From: Holdemania massiliensis AP2
Lineage (GTDB): Bacteria; Bacillota_I; Bacilli_A; Erysipelotrichales; Erysipelotrichaceae
Direction: 5' to 3'
DNA: 34,861 bases
NCBI RefSeq assembly: GCF_000327285.1
Contig: NZ_HE998567.1
Span: 981,737 to 1,016,597 of the forward strand
The notes beneath the pieces are model-generated. The model was not told the origin of the DNA. It worked only from the letters and a program-made list of their open reading frames with translations, and ran no database searches. The position numbers and the translations under genes are program-made. The first letter of the stretch is position 1. Each line of letters opens with the position of its first letter. Shown here one piece after another: positions 1 through 8,384 of this stretch.

Positions 1-1233
1 TTATTGACGGAATATTACCGCCGCGACTGGCCGATGACGCTGGAGGAATTCTACCGCAGCCCTTCGCTCAACCAGCAGCGTCTGCTGCTACGGCAGGCCG
101 CTGAACTGGCTGTCACACCAGAAAGTTTCACACCGCAGAAAATAACGCCGGCCGTTCAGGCACCGGTCAATCTGGATGTCGTGTTAATCAGCGGCGGCAG
201 CGGCTACTTTGGTCTGCATCTGATCCAGGCGCTCTTTGACCTGAAACTTTCTTCCCGGATCTTTGTTTTAAGCCGGCAGGACCGCAGCGTTGTTTTCGAG
301 AAAGCTGCGCAGCTTTTAGGTCAGGACTGGGTTACGAAACATCAGGCCAAACTCGTTTGTCTGAAAGCCGATCTGCACGATCCGCAGCTGGGACTTTCAG
401 CCTCGGCCTACGCGCTGATCACCTCCCAGATCACCTGTGTCATTCACAGCGCGGCTGAGGTTCGTCACTATGGACAGCGTGAACAATTCCTGCGCGCCAA
501 TGTCGAAGCCACCGAAACGATGCTCGCCGCCGCACGCCAGGCGCATGTGCCGTTCATCCATGTTTCAACGCTTAGCTTATGCGGTACAGTTTTAAAAGCT
601 CAGCCGCAGCAGCCGGCGGTCTTTACTGAAACGGATCTGGACATCGGACAAAACTGGCAGGATAATCTTTACATCGAATCCAAGTTTATGGCTGAGCAGC
701 GTGTGCTGGCGGCCCGCGATGAAGGTCTGCCGGTGCGGATTCTGCGCTTAGGCCGCTTAGTTGGACGTCACACCGACGGTCAGTTCCAGCTCGCTTACCA
801 AGACAACGCGTTCTGGCGAATTTGCCAAGGACTGCTTCAGGTCGGGATGCTGCCGGCGGCATTGGCTGAGATGTCAGTAGAAGTGAGCGCCGTAGACGAA
901 TGCGCCCGGGCTGCCGCTTTGATCTGTACGACAACGCTGTGCGTCGCGCATCTGGCCAATCCCCATCCGCTGACGTTTAAAGAAATTTTCTACGATCTGC
1001 CGCAGGTCAGCGACGCCCAGTTTCAGCAGCAGCTGAAGACAAAGCAGAAACACGACGCGCTGTTAGGCAGTCTGATTGAAGAAATGAACGCGCTGCAAAA
1101 ACAGCCGCCGCAGATTCAGGCCGACTGCACGCTGACCTTGAATGCCCTGCGTCAGGTTGAATTTACGTGGAGTATCCCCGATCCGGACAAGGAACTGCGC
1201 AGCCATCGATCAAAGCGAGGTGAAAGCGAATGA
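1..1233 (+). CDS. Thioester reductase domain protein, 5' end cut by window (probable NRPS/reductase C-terminus)
   Basis: This is a NAD(P)H-dependent thioester reductase of the extended SDR fold, the type that releases a carrier-bound acyl or peptidyl chain as an aldehyde or alcohol. The frame is open to the first base, so the gene very likely continues upstream. Counting from the TTG at position 4, a nucleotide-binding motif GGSGYFG lies at 64-70, HSAAEV at 148-153, HVSTL at 186-190, and the catalytic pair in YIESK at 223-227. The first 30 residues (DWPMTLEEFYRSPSL) resemble the last helices of a carrier domain, which would fit the end of an NRPS; this is an inference. No carrier serine motif is visible. 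The stop overlaps the kinase start as ATGA, so it heads the visible part of a six-gene operon. A carboxylic acid reductase is the main alternative to an NRPS. Confidence 0.85.
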   Translation, partial: LLTEYYRRDWPMTLEEFYRSPSLNQQRLLLRQAAELAVTPESFTPQKITPAVQAPVNLDVVLISGGSGYFGLHLIQALFDLKLSSRIFVLSRQDRSVVFEKAAQLLGQDWVTKHQAKLVCLKADLHDPQLGLSASAYALITSQITCVIHSAAEVRHYGQREQFLRANVEATETMLAAARQAHVPFIHVSTLSLCGTVLKAQPQQPAVFTETDLDIGQNWQDNLYIESKFMAEQRVLAARDEGLPVRILRLGRLVGRHTDGQFQLAYQDNAFWRICQGLLQVGMLPAALAEMSVEVSAVDECARAAALICTTTLCVAHLANPHPLTFKEIFYDLPQVSDAQFQQQLKTKQKHDALLGSLIEEMNALQKQPPQIQADCTLTLNALRQVEFTWSIPDPDKELRSHRSKRGESE

Positions 1234-3104
1234 TTTCCAATACGGCTTTAATGACGTTTTACATTTCCATCATCGGTCTGGTGATGATCATCTCCCGCAA
1301 TCTCAGAACCAACCGCTCCCATCTGATCAATAAGATTTATGCGTTCTTAGCCTTGGCGCTGATCGAATGGATGATAGCGCTGATCGGCATGCGCTTTTCA
1401 CGCCCGGATGATCAGATCGCACTTTATTTTTGGGATGCACTGTCCAATCTCGGCGTTTCTCTGACCCCGGTGCTGTCGCTTCTGATTGCGATTGTCTTTG
1501 TCCGCCATTACGCCCGTCTGCCAAAAAAGACGGCCTGGCTGTTTGTCATTCCGCTGCTGACCAACATCATGATCTGGACCAATCCGCTGCACCATCTGCA
1601 TTACCGGCAGTTCAGTGTAATTGCCAGCGAAGTGGTGTTCGGGCCGTACATGCTGATCAGCGGCGGCTACAGTTATCTATGCATGCTGCTGTCCATTCTG
1701 ATCATCATGAACTTTGCTTTTAAAAGTCATAACTCACTGTATATGCGCCAAGCTCTGCTCTTTTCGCTGGGCAACCTGATTCCCTTTGCCGTCAGTATGC
1801 TGGCGACGTTCAAGATTCTCAACCTGAGCATTGCGGCGACGCCGATCAGCTTTGTCTTTACGGTAATCTTTCACGGCATCGCGATTGAAAGGCTGAATTT
1901 TCTCAACATCACCCCGATTGCCACCCAGCACATCCTCGATTGGATCTCCGATGGTTATCTGATCCTCAGCGATACCGGTCTGGTGCTCAATTACAATCAG
2001 CCGTTTGCGGATATCTTCGGACAACGCTGCGGGATTCTGGTCAACCGCTCGCTCAAGGACATTCAGATTCCGGAAGACAACGCCGCCCAGACCGCGATCC
2101 GCAATCTGATCAGCTCGGTCGATTCCGCCCGCGACAGCGGCAGTACGATCGTTTATGAACAATCGATTGTCAACGGTGGTCAGATGTATTACTACATGGT
2201 CGAAATCACACCATTAAAGATCGACGATACCATCGCCGGCTTCAGCGTCATCTATAAAAATGTCACGACGCTCAAGGAAAGCATGCAGAAGCTGCAGAAA
2301 TCCCAAAAACAGATGATGGAGCGCGAACGGCTGGCAACCCTGGGACAGATGGTCGGCGGCATCGCGCACAATCTGAAAACACCGATCATGTCGATTTCCG
2401 GTGCGCTCAGCGCGATGGAGGACCTGGTGCGTGAATGTGAAGAAAGCTTCGGCGATCCGGAAGTCACAGCCGCCGATTATCGTGAAATCAGCGGTGAAAT
2501 GACCGACTGGATTCGCCGCTGCAAGGACTCCTGCGCTTACATGTCGGATATCATCACGGCCGTCAAGGGTCAGGCTGCCAACATGAACGCCTCGGAAAAA
2601 GTGGCGTTTACCGCAGAAGAGCTGATCCGTCGGACAACGCTGCTGATGCGGCATGAATTAACCGTCAGCGGCTGCCGCCTGATCACCGACAACCAGACCG
2701 CACCGACCGTCTTGCTGCACGGCGACATCAACAATCTCGTTCAGGTCGTCAACAACTTCGTCGCCAATGCGATCGACGCCCAGCTGCCCGAAGGCGATCA
2801 CACGATCACACTGACTGTCAAGGAGCAGCAGGGCAATCTGATTTTAACGGTCAGCGATCATGGCAGCGGCATTCAGGACAGCGTCCGCCGGCATTTGCTC
2901 AACGAAATGGTCACGACCAAAGGAGCGGCCGGGGCAGGATTGGGCATCTATATGTCCAAAGCGCTGATTCAGGGCAAATTTGATGGCGAGCTGTGGTTTG
3001 ACGACAACCCCGGCGGAGGGGCGGTCTTCGGCTTTACCATTCCGCTTTCTTCCGAAACTGTGGAAGAAAGCGCAGACATTCAGGAAAGGAGGGATTGGGC
3101 TTGA
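1230..3104 (+). CDS. Membrane sensor histidine kinase with 7TM-type sensor and PAS domain
   Basis: This is a sensor kinase of 624 residues. The N-terminal third (about 1-225) contains seven or so hydrophobic segments like the HisKA 7TM sensor region. A PAS-like domain follows at about 230-345 (DWISDGYLILSDTGLVLNY). The dimerisation helix carries GGIAHNLKTP with the phospho-acceptor His near residue 380. The ATPase domain shows NNFVANAID (N box), SDHGSGIQ (G1) and GAGLGIYMSK (G2). It starts at an ATGA overlap with the reductase and its stop overlaps the start of the receiver/HD-GYP gene, so the two are almost certainly partners. What the sensor detects cannot be read from the sequence. A kinase inside a carrier-protein biosynthetic operon is uncommon. 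Confidence 0.93.
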   Translation: MISNTALMTFYISIIGLVMIISRNLRTNRSHLINKIYAFLALALIEWMIALIGMRFSRPDDQIALYFWDALSNLGVSLTPVLSLLIAIVFVRHYARLPKKTAWLFVIPLLTNIMIWTNPLHHLHYRQFSVIASEVVFGPYMLISGGYSYLCMLLSILIIMNFAFKSHNSLYMRQALLFSLGNLIPFAVSMLATFKILNLSIAATPISFVFTVIFHGIAIERLNFLNITPIATQHILDWISDGYLILSDTGLVLNYNQPFADIFGQRCGILVNRSLKDIQIPEDNAAQTAIRNLISSVDSARDSGSTIVYEQSIVNGGQMYYYMVEITPLKIDDTIAGFSVIYKNVTTLKESMQKLQKSQKQMMERERLATLGQMVGGIAHNLKTPIMSISGALSAMEDLVRECEESFGDPEVTAADYREISGEMTDWIRRCKDSCAYMSDIITAVKGQAANMNASEKVAFTAEELIRRTTLLMRHELTVSGCRLITDNQTAPTVLLHGDINNLVQVVNNFVANAIDAQLPEGDHTITLTVKEQQGNLILTVSDHGSGIQDSVRRHLLNEMVTTKGAAGAGLGIYMSKALIQGKFDGELWFDDNPGGGAVFGFTIPLSSETVEESADIQERRDWA

Positions 3105-4636
3105 GAAAAAATCGCAAAGGCGCCGTTTCCAACGAGTTTCGGCTGTTGGTTCTCGATGATGATGAAATGATCACCCTGGCGCTGCGTTCTTATTTTCAGG
3201 GCAGCGGCTATCAAGTAGAGATCGAAAGCGATCCGCTGAAAGCCATTGAACGTGTCCGGCAGGAACATTTTGATATCCTGCTGCTGGACTTTCTGATGAG
3301 TCCGATCTGCGGCGATAAGGTCGTCGAACAAATCCGGCAGTTTAATCATGAACTGTTCATTATTCTTCTGACAGGACATAAGGATCTGGCGCCGCCGGTC
3401 AAGACGATCCGGGAATTGGATATTCAGGGTTATTATGAAAAAAGCGACAAATTCGACCAGCTGGAGCTGCTTGTCGAATCGTGTGTGAAATCCATTCGGC
3501 AGATGCGCACAATCCGCAGCTATCGCGACGGCTTAGGCGAAATCGTTGCCGATATGCCGCTTTTAGTGGAAGAAAAAAATTTGTCGCAGCTGATCCCGCT
3601 GATCGTCAGTCAGACCCGTTCACTGACCCGGCAGGATAATGTCTTCGTGCTGCTCAATCCGTTAACCGTACCACAGGTCAGTGAGAAGCTGACGTTAGTC
3701 TCCTCCTTGATGCTCAGCGGCAGCGGCGATTATTCGCTCGATGCGACGCAGTTCATGAAACGGCATTTTCCCCGCTTTCTGCCGCTGATCCAGGCCGCCA
3801 AGCTGCAGGGAACAGCCGCGCTGCAGGATCAGCAGCTGGTGCTGCCGCTAAAGGATGAGAACGAACAGTTTCTCGGCGTGATCGGCGTTGACTTTGATGA
3901 ATTGCCGTCCGCCACGGTCATCCAGCTGATGGAAGCCTATGGTCACCAGGCTTCCTCGGCAGTCGCCAGCACCTATCTGCATACGCTGCTGCAGGACAAA
4001 AACAAGGAACTACTGGAAACCAATCAGCTGTTGAAAGAAAACTACATGCAGACGATCACCGCGGTGCGGTTAATGGTCGAAGCCAAGGATATCTATACCC
4101 GCGGTCATTCCGACCGCGTCAGCTATTATACGCTGCTTTTGGCCCGCCGGCAGATCAGCGACAAAGACCAGCTGGAAAAAATCCGTCTGGCCGGCCTGTT
4201 CCATGATGTCGGCAAGATCGGCGTGCCGGATTCCATTTTAAGCAAACGCGGCCCGCTGGATGAAGAAGAATATCAAGCGATCCGGCGGCATTCGGCGCTG
4301 GGTTATGAAATTTTATCGACGATGTCGTTCTTCCAGGATATCGCTAAGATTGTGCGCAGCCATCATGAACGCTGGGATGGTCAGGGCTATCCGGATCATC
4401 TGTCCTGTACGGCGATTCCGCTGGCTTCGCGGATGATCGCCGTCGCCGATGCTTTTGACGCAATGACCTCATTTCGCTCCTACCGCAGCTGTTTGTCGAT
4501 GGAACAGGCCCGCGCAGAGCTGATCCGCAACAAAGGCACGCAATTCGACCCGCAGCTGGTCGATGAGTTTCTGGAAATTCTGCAGGGCTATGATGAAATT
4601 CGTTCCCAACTGGAATGGACTTTCCATGAGCTTTAG
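3101..4636 (+). CDS. Response regulator with HD-GYP output domain
   Basis: This protein has an N-terminal receiver and a C-terminal HD-GYP domain, the class that usually hydrolyses cyclic di-GMP. I chose the TTG at 3101 because GGAGG at 3088-3092 lies 8 bases before it; the TTG at 3095 is too close. Counting from 3101, the acidic DDD cluster is at 19-21, the phospho-acceptor Asp in LLDFL at about 63, and the conserved Lys in YYEKSDK at about 114. A GAF-like region covers about 150-295. HD-GYP motifs are complete: HSDRVS, the HD of LFHDVGKIGVPD at 368-369, HHERWDGQGYP at about 421-431, and ADAFDAMTS. There is no DNA-binding domain, so the output should be a second messenger or a protein contact. 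The start overlaps the kinase stop. Activity on cyclic di-GMP is inferred from the family. Confidence 0.93.
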   Translation: MRKNRKGAVSNEFRLLVLDDDEMITLALRSYFQGSGYQVEIESDPLKAIERVRQEHFDILLLDFLMSPICGDKVVEQIRQFNHELFIILLTGHKDLAPPVKTIRELDIQGYYEKSDKFDQLELLVESCVKSIRQMRTIRSYRDGLGEIVADMPLLVEEKNLSQLIPLIVSQTRSLTRQDNVFVLLNPLTVPQVSEKLTLVSSLMLSGSGDYSLDATQFMKRHFPRFLPLIQAAKLQGTAALQDQQLVLPLKDENEQFLGVIGVDFDELPSATVIQLMEAYGHQASSAVASTYLHTLLQDKNKELLETNQLLKENYMQTITAVRLMVEAKDIYTRGHSDRVSYYTLLLARRQISDKDQLEKIRLAGLFHDVGKIGVPDSILSKRGPLDEEEYQAIRRHSALGYEILSTMSFFQDIAKIVRSHHERWDGQGYPDHLSCTAIPLASRMIAVADAFDAMTSFRSYRSCLSMEQARAELIRNKGTQFDPQLVDEFLEILQGYDEIRSQLEWTFHEL

Positions 4637-4651
4637 AAAGGAGATGTCCTG

Positions 4652-6322
4652 ATGCGAACTTATCCGAACTATCCCGCTGACACTTACCCTACTTTCCGGT
4701 GTTATCTGGAAGGCATCAAAACCCAATTTGGCGCGCGGGATGCGATTGTCAGCTTCTCCCCTCGGGGTGAACGCTTCAGCCGCACCTACAAGCAGCTGGC
4801 GGAAGACGTGCAGGCGCTCAGTGAAGCGTTTCGGCTGTTTCTGCCGGAAGGCCATGCCGCGATTCTCAGTGAAAACAGCTACGGCTGGCTGATCACCTAT
4901 CTGGCGCTGATCCTCAGCGGCCGCACCGCCGTCTGTATGGATACCGAGCAGCCGGAAGAAATTTTAACCGAAATGATCCGGCACACAGACTGCACCACCG
5001 TCTTTGTTTCCCCGGCCTTCCTGCCTTTGACTGACTCGCTGCGGCACCAATGTCCCAAGCTGCAGAAGGTTCTGCGGCTGAGCTACGATGAAGACGACAG
5101 TTTAAAAGCACTGTGGCTGAAAGGTTTGACGCTGGTCCGCGAACATCAGGGCGACTGGTCTTTTCCTGATCATGACGGCAGCTTCACGGCCTCGATTGTC
5201 TACACCTCCGGTACGACCAGCGTTTCCAAACCGGTCATGCTGAGTGAAGCCGGGATTCTGCTCAATGCCGCCGACTCGATGCGCTTAGTCAGCATCGCGG
5301 ATACGATGTATACCTCCCTGCCCTTCTATCACACTTACGGTCTGACCTGTTCGGTCATCAACATTCTGCTTCATGGTTCGACGCTGTGCATTAACGGATC
5401 GTTGAAAACCATGCTTCGGGATTTGAAGACCTTTGCGCCGGAAAACATGATGGCCGTTCCGCTGATCGTTGAAATGATGCACCAAAATATCTGGCGGACG
5501 TTAAAAAACCAAGGCCAGGAAGCCAAGATGCGAAACTATCTGAAGCTGTACCGGATTGTCCATCGGTTCGGCTTTCGGCCCTTCCCTGCCTTCTTAAAGC
5601 CGATCCGGGAAGCCTTCGGCGGCCGGCTGAACATGATCGTCTGCGGCGGAGCGCATCTGTCGGAAAAGATCGGATTAGAAATGGAAGCCTTCGGCTTTCA
5701 GATCATTCAGGGCTACGGGATTACCGAATGCTCGCCGCTCATCAGCGTCAACCGCAATCTCGACAGCCGCGTCGATACCGTCGGCCATGTTCTGCCGGGC
5801 ATTGAACTGCGCTTAATTCAGGGAGAGATCGCCGTGCGCGGGACCTCGGTGATGCAGGGCTATTATAAAAATGAAGCACTGAGCCAAGAGGTCTTTGACC
5901 AGGGCTGGTTTCTAACCGGGGATCTGGGCAGTCTGGATTCCCGCGGTCATCTGCGCATTACCGGTCGGAAAAAGAATCTGATCGTCTTTAAAAACGGCAA
6001 GAAAGTCTCGCCGGAGGAAATCGAACAGCAGCTGATTCCGCTGCCGCTAGTCAAAGAAGTGATGGCCTACGGTATGGGAGCGTCGGAAAATCCTGACGAT
6101 GTCCGGCTGGCGGTCATGATTTATCCGGATCCTCAAGCCACCGAAGGCATGTCGGCTTATGAGATTTTAGAGCAGCTGCAGGCCGATGTCGATCAGGTCA
6201 ACCAACAGCTGCCTTCCTACAAGCAGATTCAGATGATCAAGCTGCGGGAAACGGAATTTGAAAAAACAGCGACCCGCAAGATCAAGCGGCCGCCGATGCC
6301 GGAAAGGAGAAGTGAAGCATGA
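4652..6322 (+). CDS. AMP-forming acyl ligase (adenylating enzyme)
   Basis: This is an ANL-superfamily adenylating enzyme of 556 residues, which activates a carboxylic acid as acyl-AMP and passes it to a thiol. The P-loop-like motif YTSGTTSVSK is at 184-193, YGITECSPL starts at 355, TGDL is at 422-425, and the hinge region reads GRKKNLIVFKNGKKVSPEEIE. A Lys-rich tail near 546 (KTATRKIKR) fits the catalytic Lys of the mobile C-terminal domain. A GAAAGGAG site sits upstream of ATG 4652. The stop overlaps the start of the acyl carrier protein gene as ATGA, so the most likely acceptor is that carrier rather than free CoA; this is an inference from context. The substrate cannot be read directly; a fatty or aryl acid is plausible. 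Confidence 0.9.
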   Translation: MRTYPNYPADTYPTFRCYLEGIKTQFGARDAIVSFSPRGERFSRTYKQLAEDVQALSEAFRLFLPEGHAAILSENSYGWLITYLALILSGRTAVCMDTEQPEEILTEMIRHTDCTTVFVSPAFLPLTDSLRHQCPKLQKVLRLSYDEDDSLKALWLKGLTLVREHQGDWSFPDHDGSFTASIVYTSGTTSVSKPVMLSEAGILLNAADSMRLVSIADTMYTSLPFYHTYGLTCSVINILLHGSTLCINGSLKTMLRDLKTFAPENMMAVPLIVEMMHQNIWRTLKNQGQEAKMRNYLKLYRIVHRFGFRPFPAFLKPIREAFGGRLNMIVCGGAHLSEKIGLEMEAFGFQIIQGYGITECSPLISVNRNLDSRVDTVGHVLPGIELRLIQGEIAVRGTSVMQGYYKNEALSQEVFDQGWFLTGDLGSLDSRGHLRITGRKKNLIVFKNGKKVSPEEIEQQLIPLPLVKEVMAYGMGASENPDDVRLAVMIYPDPQATEGMSAYEILEQLQADVDQVNQQLPSYKQIQMIKLRETEFEKTATRKIKRPPMPERRSEA

Positions 6323-6546
6323 TAGAAAAAATTCTGGCGATCATCACCGAGGTGACAGGCCAGCAGCAGCTGACGCTGCAGACCGATCTGGTTCGGGATC
6401 TGCAGCTGAATTCGTTTGACGTTGTAAACATCATCATCGCGTTTGAAAACGAATTCGGGATTGAAATTGAGACTCAGCAAATCCGGCACATCCAGAAAAT
6501 CAAAGATATTGCCGACTATCTGGAGAAACAGGGCGTTCATGACTGA
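6319..6546 (+). CDS. Free-standing acyl carrier protein
   Basis: This small acidic protein of 75 residues has the four-helix carrier layout. The attachment site reads DLQLNSFDVVN, with Ser 32 as the predicted phosphopantetheine anchor; the usual D-S-L is N-S-F here, a permitted variation. The recognition helix after it (IIIAFENEFGIEIE) is typical. It overlaps the ligase stop by ATGA and its own last codons overlap the phosphopantetheinyl transferase start by 8 bases, so all three are translationally coupled. Its likely role is to accept the acyl group from the neighbouring ligase and deliver it to the reductase-bearing megaenzyme. It is unlikely to be the housekeeping fatty-acid AcpP, given its place and motif. 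Confidence 0.92.
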   Translation: MIEKILAIITEVTGQQQLTLQTDLVRDLQLNSFDVVNIIIAFENEFGIEIETQQIRHIQKIKDIADYLEKQGVHD

Positions 6547-7093
6547 AGCCGGACTGCGGTTGTTTTCAGGTTCTCTGGATTCCCTGTCCAGTGCCGGTCT
6601 GCTTCAGAAAGCGTTAAAGCGGCAGGTCGATATGGGAATCCTGCCGTTTGTCCCGACAGAGCGCACCCTTACGCCGAAGGGCAAGCCTTATTTCGCGGAT
6701 TTGCCCGCAATGCATTTCAGTATTTCCCACAGCGGCCAGCAATGGGTCTGTCTGTTTGCCAGTCAGCCGGTCGGCATAGATATTGAACAGCCCCGCCGCT
6801 GCCGTGAAGAAGCAATTGCGCGCCGGTTTTTCCATCCGCTCGAACAAGCCTGGCTGGCCAAGCATCCCCAAGCCTTTTTTCCTATCTGGACCGCGAAGGA
6901 AAGCTATGTTAAATGGTCAGGCTGCGGTATTGACAGCCAGTTTTCCCAGTTCAGCGTGATCGATGAGCATGGTGCGCTGTGCCAAGGGGATGGTTATCAA
7001 TTCATCCCGTTTGTCACAAAAAAAGGAACGCCCGGCACGATGTGCCTGAGCGCTTCCCTCAGTGAACGTTATCAAACTTACGAATTGGACTGA
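6539..7093 (+). CDS. 4'-phosphopantetheinyl transferase, Sfp type
   Basis: This enzyme transfers the phosphopantetheine arm from CoA to carrier-protein serines. I start it at ATG 6539, inside the end of the carrier gene, giving 184 residues; the frame is open further upstream but that part only shadows the carrier gene. Family motifs are clear: SISHSG at about 61-66, the metal-binding GIDIEQ at 79-84 (Asp 81, Glu 83), and WTAKESYVK at 117-125 (Lys 120, Glu 121, Lys 125). At 184 residues it is shorter than the usual 220-240 of Sfp, mainly in the N-terminal part. It is the last gene of the operon and would prime both the free carrier and any carrier domain upstream. Its 3' end overlaps the convergent ABC transporter gene by 16 bases. 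Confidence 0.92.
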   Translation: MTEAGLRLFSGSLDSLSSAGLLQKALKRQVDMGILPFVPTERTLTPKGKPYFADLPAMHFSISHSGQQWVCLFASQPVGIDIEQPRRCREEAIARRFFHPLEQAWLAKHPQAFFPIWTAKESYVKWSGCGIDSQFSQFSVIDEHGALCQGDGYQFIPFVTKKGTPGTMCLSASLSERYQTYELD

Positions 7094-7737
7094 AGCTCGT
7101 TCAGCCGAACGAACCGTGTTCCCGTCCGCCGGGCAAATTGTTCGTCATGCGTGACGACCAGGATGCCCAGTCCTTGTGCCGCCAGATCCTGAATGATCTG
7201 GGTGACATCCAGCGCGGATTGTTCATCCAGGGCGCTGGTCGGTTCATCAAAGCACAGGATTTCCGGTGCCAGCATGCAGGCTCGGGCAATCGCCGCGCGC
7301 TGCTTCTGCCCACCGGACAATGAATTAGGATAGGCCTGCGCTTTCTGTTCAATCTTGAGTTGTTCCAAAAGCCTGCGGGCTTTTTTTTCGGCTTCCTCCC
7401 GGCTCATTCCCTTTAAGCGCACCGGGGCTTCCGTCAGATTCCGCAGCACCGTCCAATGCGGAAACAGATTCCAGTTCTGAAACACCAGTCCGATCTTCTG
7501 GCGGTATTGCACCGGATCGCACCAGTGTCCATCCTGACATAATACTGTGCCTGAGAGTGAAATCGTGCCCTTTTCCGGTAGTTCCAGCCCGCACAGACAG
7601 CGCAGCAGCGTCGTCTTGCCCGCCCCGGAAGGTCCCATCAGACATACGATTTCCCCCTGATCAATCCGCAGCGATACATTTTCAAATACCGGATCGGCGC
7701 CAAAGGTTTTCGCGCATTTCTCAGCGATGCAGCTCAT
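7078..7737 (-). CDS. Polar amino-acid ABC transporter ATPase
   Basis: This is the ATP-binding subunit of an amino-acid uptake transporter, 219 residues. Walker A GPSGAGKT is at 35-42, the Q-loop is in GLVFQNWNLFPHWTV, the signature LSGGQKQR starts at 140, Walker B LCFDEPTSALD is at about 161-171, and the switch His is in VVTHDE (197). A GGAGG site 8 bases before the ATG overlaps the permease stop region. It is the third gene of a binding protein-permease-ATPase operon behind a T-box leader. Its last 16 bases run into the convergent phosphopantetheinyl transferase gene. Confidence 0.95.
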   Translation of the reverse strand: MSCIAEKCAKTFGADPVFENVSLRIDQGEIVCLMGPSGAGKTTLLRCLCGLELPEKGTISLSGTVLCQDGHWCDPVQYRQKIGLVFQNWNLFPHWTVLRNLTEAPVRLKGMSREEAEKKARRLLEQLKIEQKAQAYPNSLSGGQKQRAAIARACMLAPEILCFDEPTSALDEQSALDVTQIIQDLAAQGLGILVVTHDEQFARRTGTRFVRLNELQSNS

Positions 7738-7749
7738 CGTTTGTTCCTC

Positions 7750-8382
7750 CTAATAATAACTGATGCGTTTCTCGATCCGGCTTAAGATCCAGCTGAAGCC
7801 GCCGCACATCGCCAGATACAATAGACCGACGACGACAAACGGCAAGGCTGTCGCATACGTATTGACCGCAGACCGGCCGGCCTTTAACAGCTCGGAAGCG
7901 CCCAGCACATAGATCAACGAAGTGTCCTTGACCAAATTGAGCACCTCATTGCCAATCGCCGGCATGGCATTGCGCAGCGCCTGCGGCAGCTGAATCCGAA
8001 AGTAAATCGTGCGGCGGGAAAAGCCAAGCATCTTCCCGGCTTCCGCCTGCCCTGGATCCACCGCGCCCAACGCCCCGCGCAGGATCTCAATAAAGTACGC
8101 CGTGTAGTTCAGGGTAAAGGCAATCAGAATTGAGGCTTCCCGACTGAACGTCAGACCCAGGTAAGGCATTCCAAAAAAGATAAACATCAGCTGAAGCAAT
8201 AACGGCGTTCCCCGCATCAGCGTGATGTAGCCGCGAAACAGCGGTTTCAACAGACGGCCGGAAAACTGTTGGAACGCCTGAAGCAGACAAGCTAAGGGCA
8301 GCGAGAGCAATAACGTCAAAGCAAATACCTGCAGCGTAACGCCCGCCCCGGCGAGTAAGGAAGGCAGAATCTGTCGGATCAT
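7750..8382 (-). CDS. Polar amino-acid ABC transporter permease
   Basis: This is an integral membrane permease of the HisM/GlnP family, 210 residues from the ATG at 8382. I prefer this start because GGGGAA lies just before it and the start sits 2 bases after the binding-protein stop; a GTG at 8400 has no visible ribosome site. The protein has about five hydrophobic segments. The cytoplasmic EAA loop, which docks on the ATPase, reads EAGKMLGFSRRTIYFRIQLP, and the N-terminal segment ALTLLLSLPLACLLQ is typical. In this family a single permease usually forms a homodimer. Confidence 0.94.
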   Translation of the reverse strand: MIRQILPSLLAGAGVTLQVFALTLLLSLPLACLLQAFQQFSGRLLKPLFRGYITLMRGTPLLLQLMFIFFGMPYLGLTFSREASILIAFTLNYTAYFIEILRGALGAVDPGQAEAGKMLGFSRRTIYFRIQLPQALRNAMPAIGNEVLNLVKDTSLIYVLGASELLKAGRSAVNTYATALPFVVVGLLYLAMCGGFSWILSRIEKRISYY

Positions 8383-8384
8383 GC

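Noticed and set aside
7078-7093. Overlapping 3' ends of the transferase and ABC ATPase genes as a possible gene fusion or assembly fault
   Set aside because: Both genes end with normal family C-termini; a 16-base convergent overlap is common in compact genomes.
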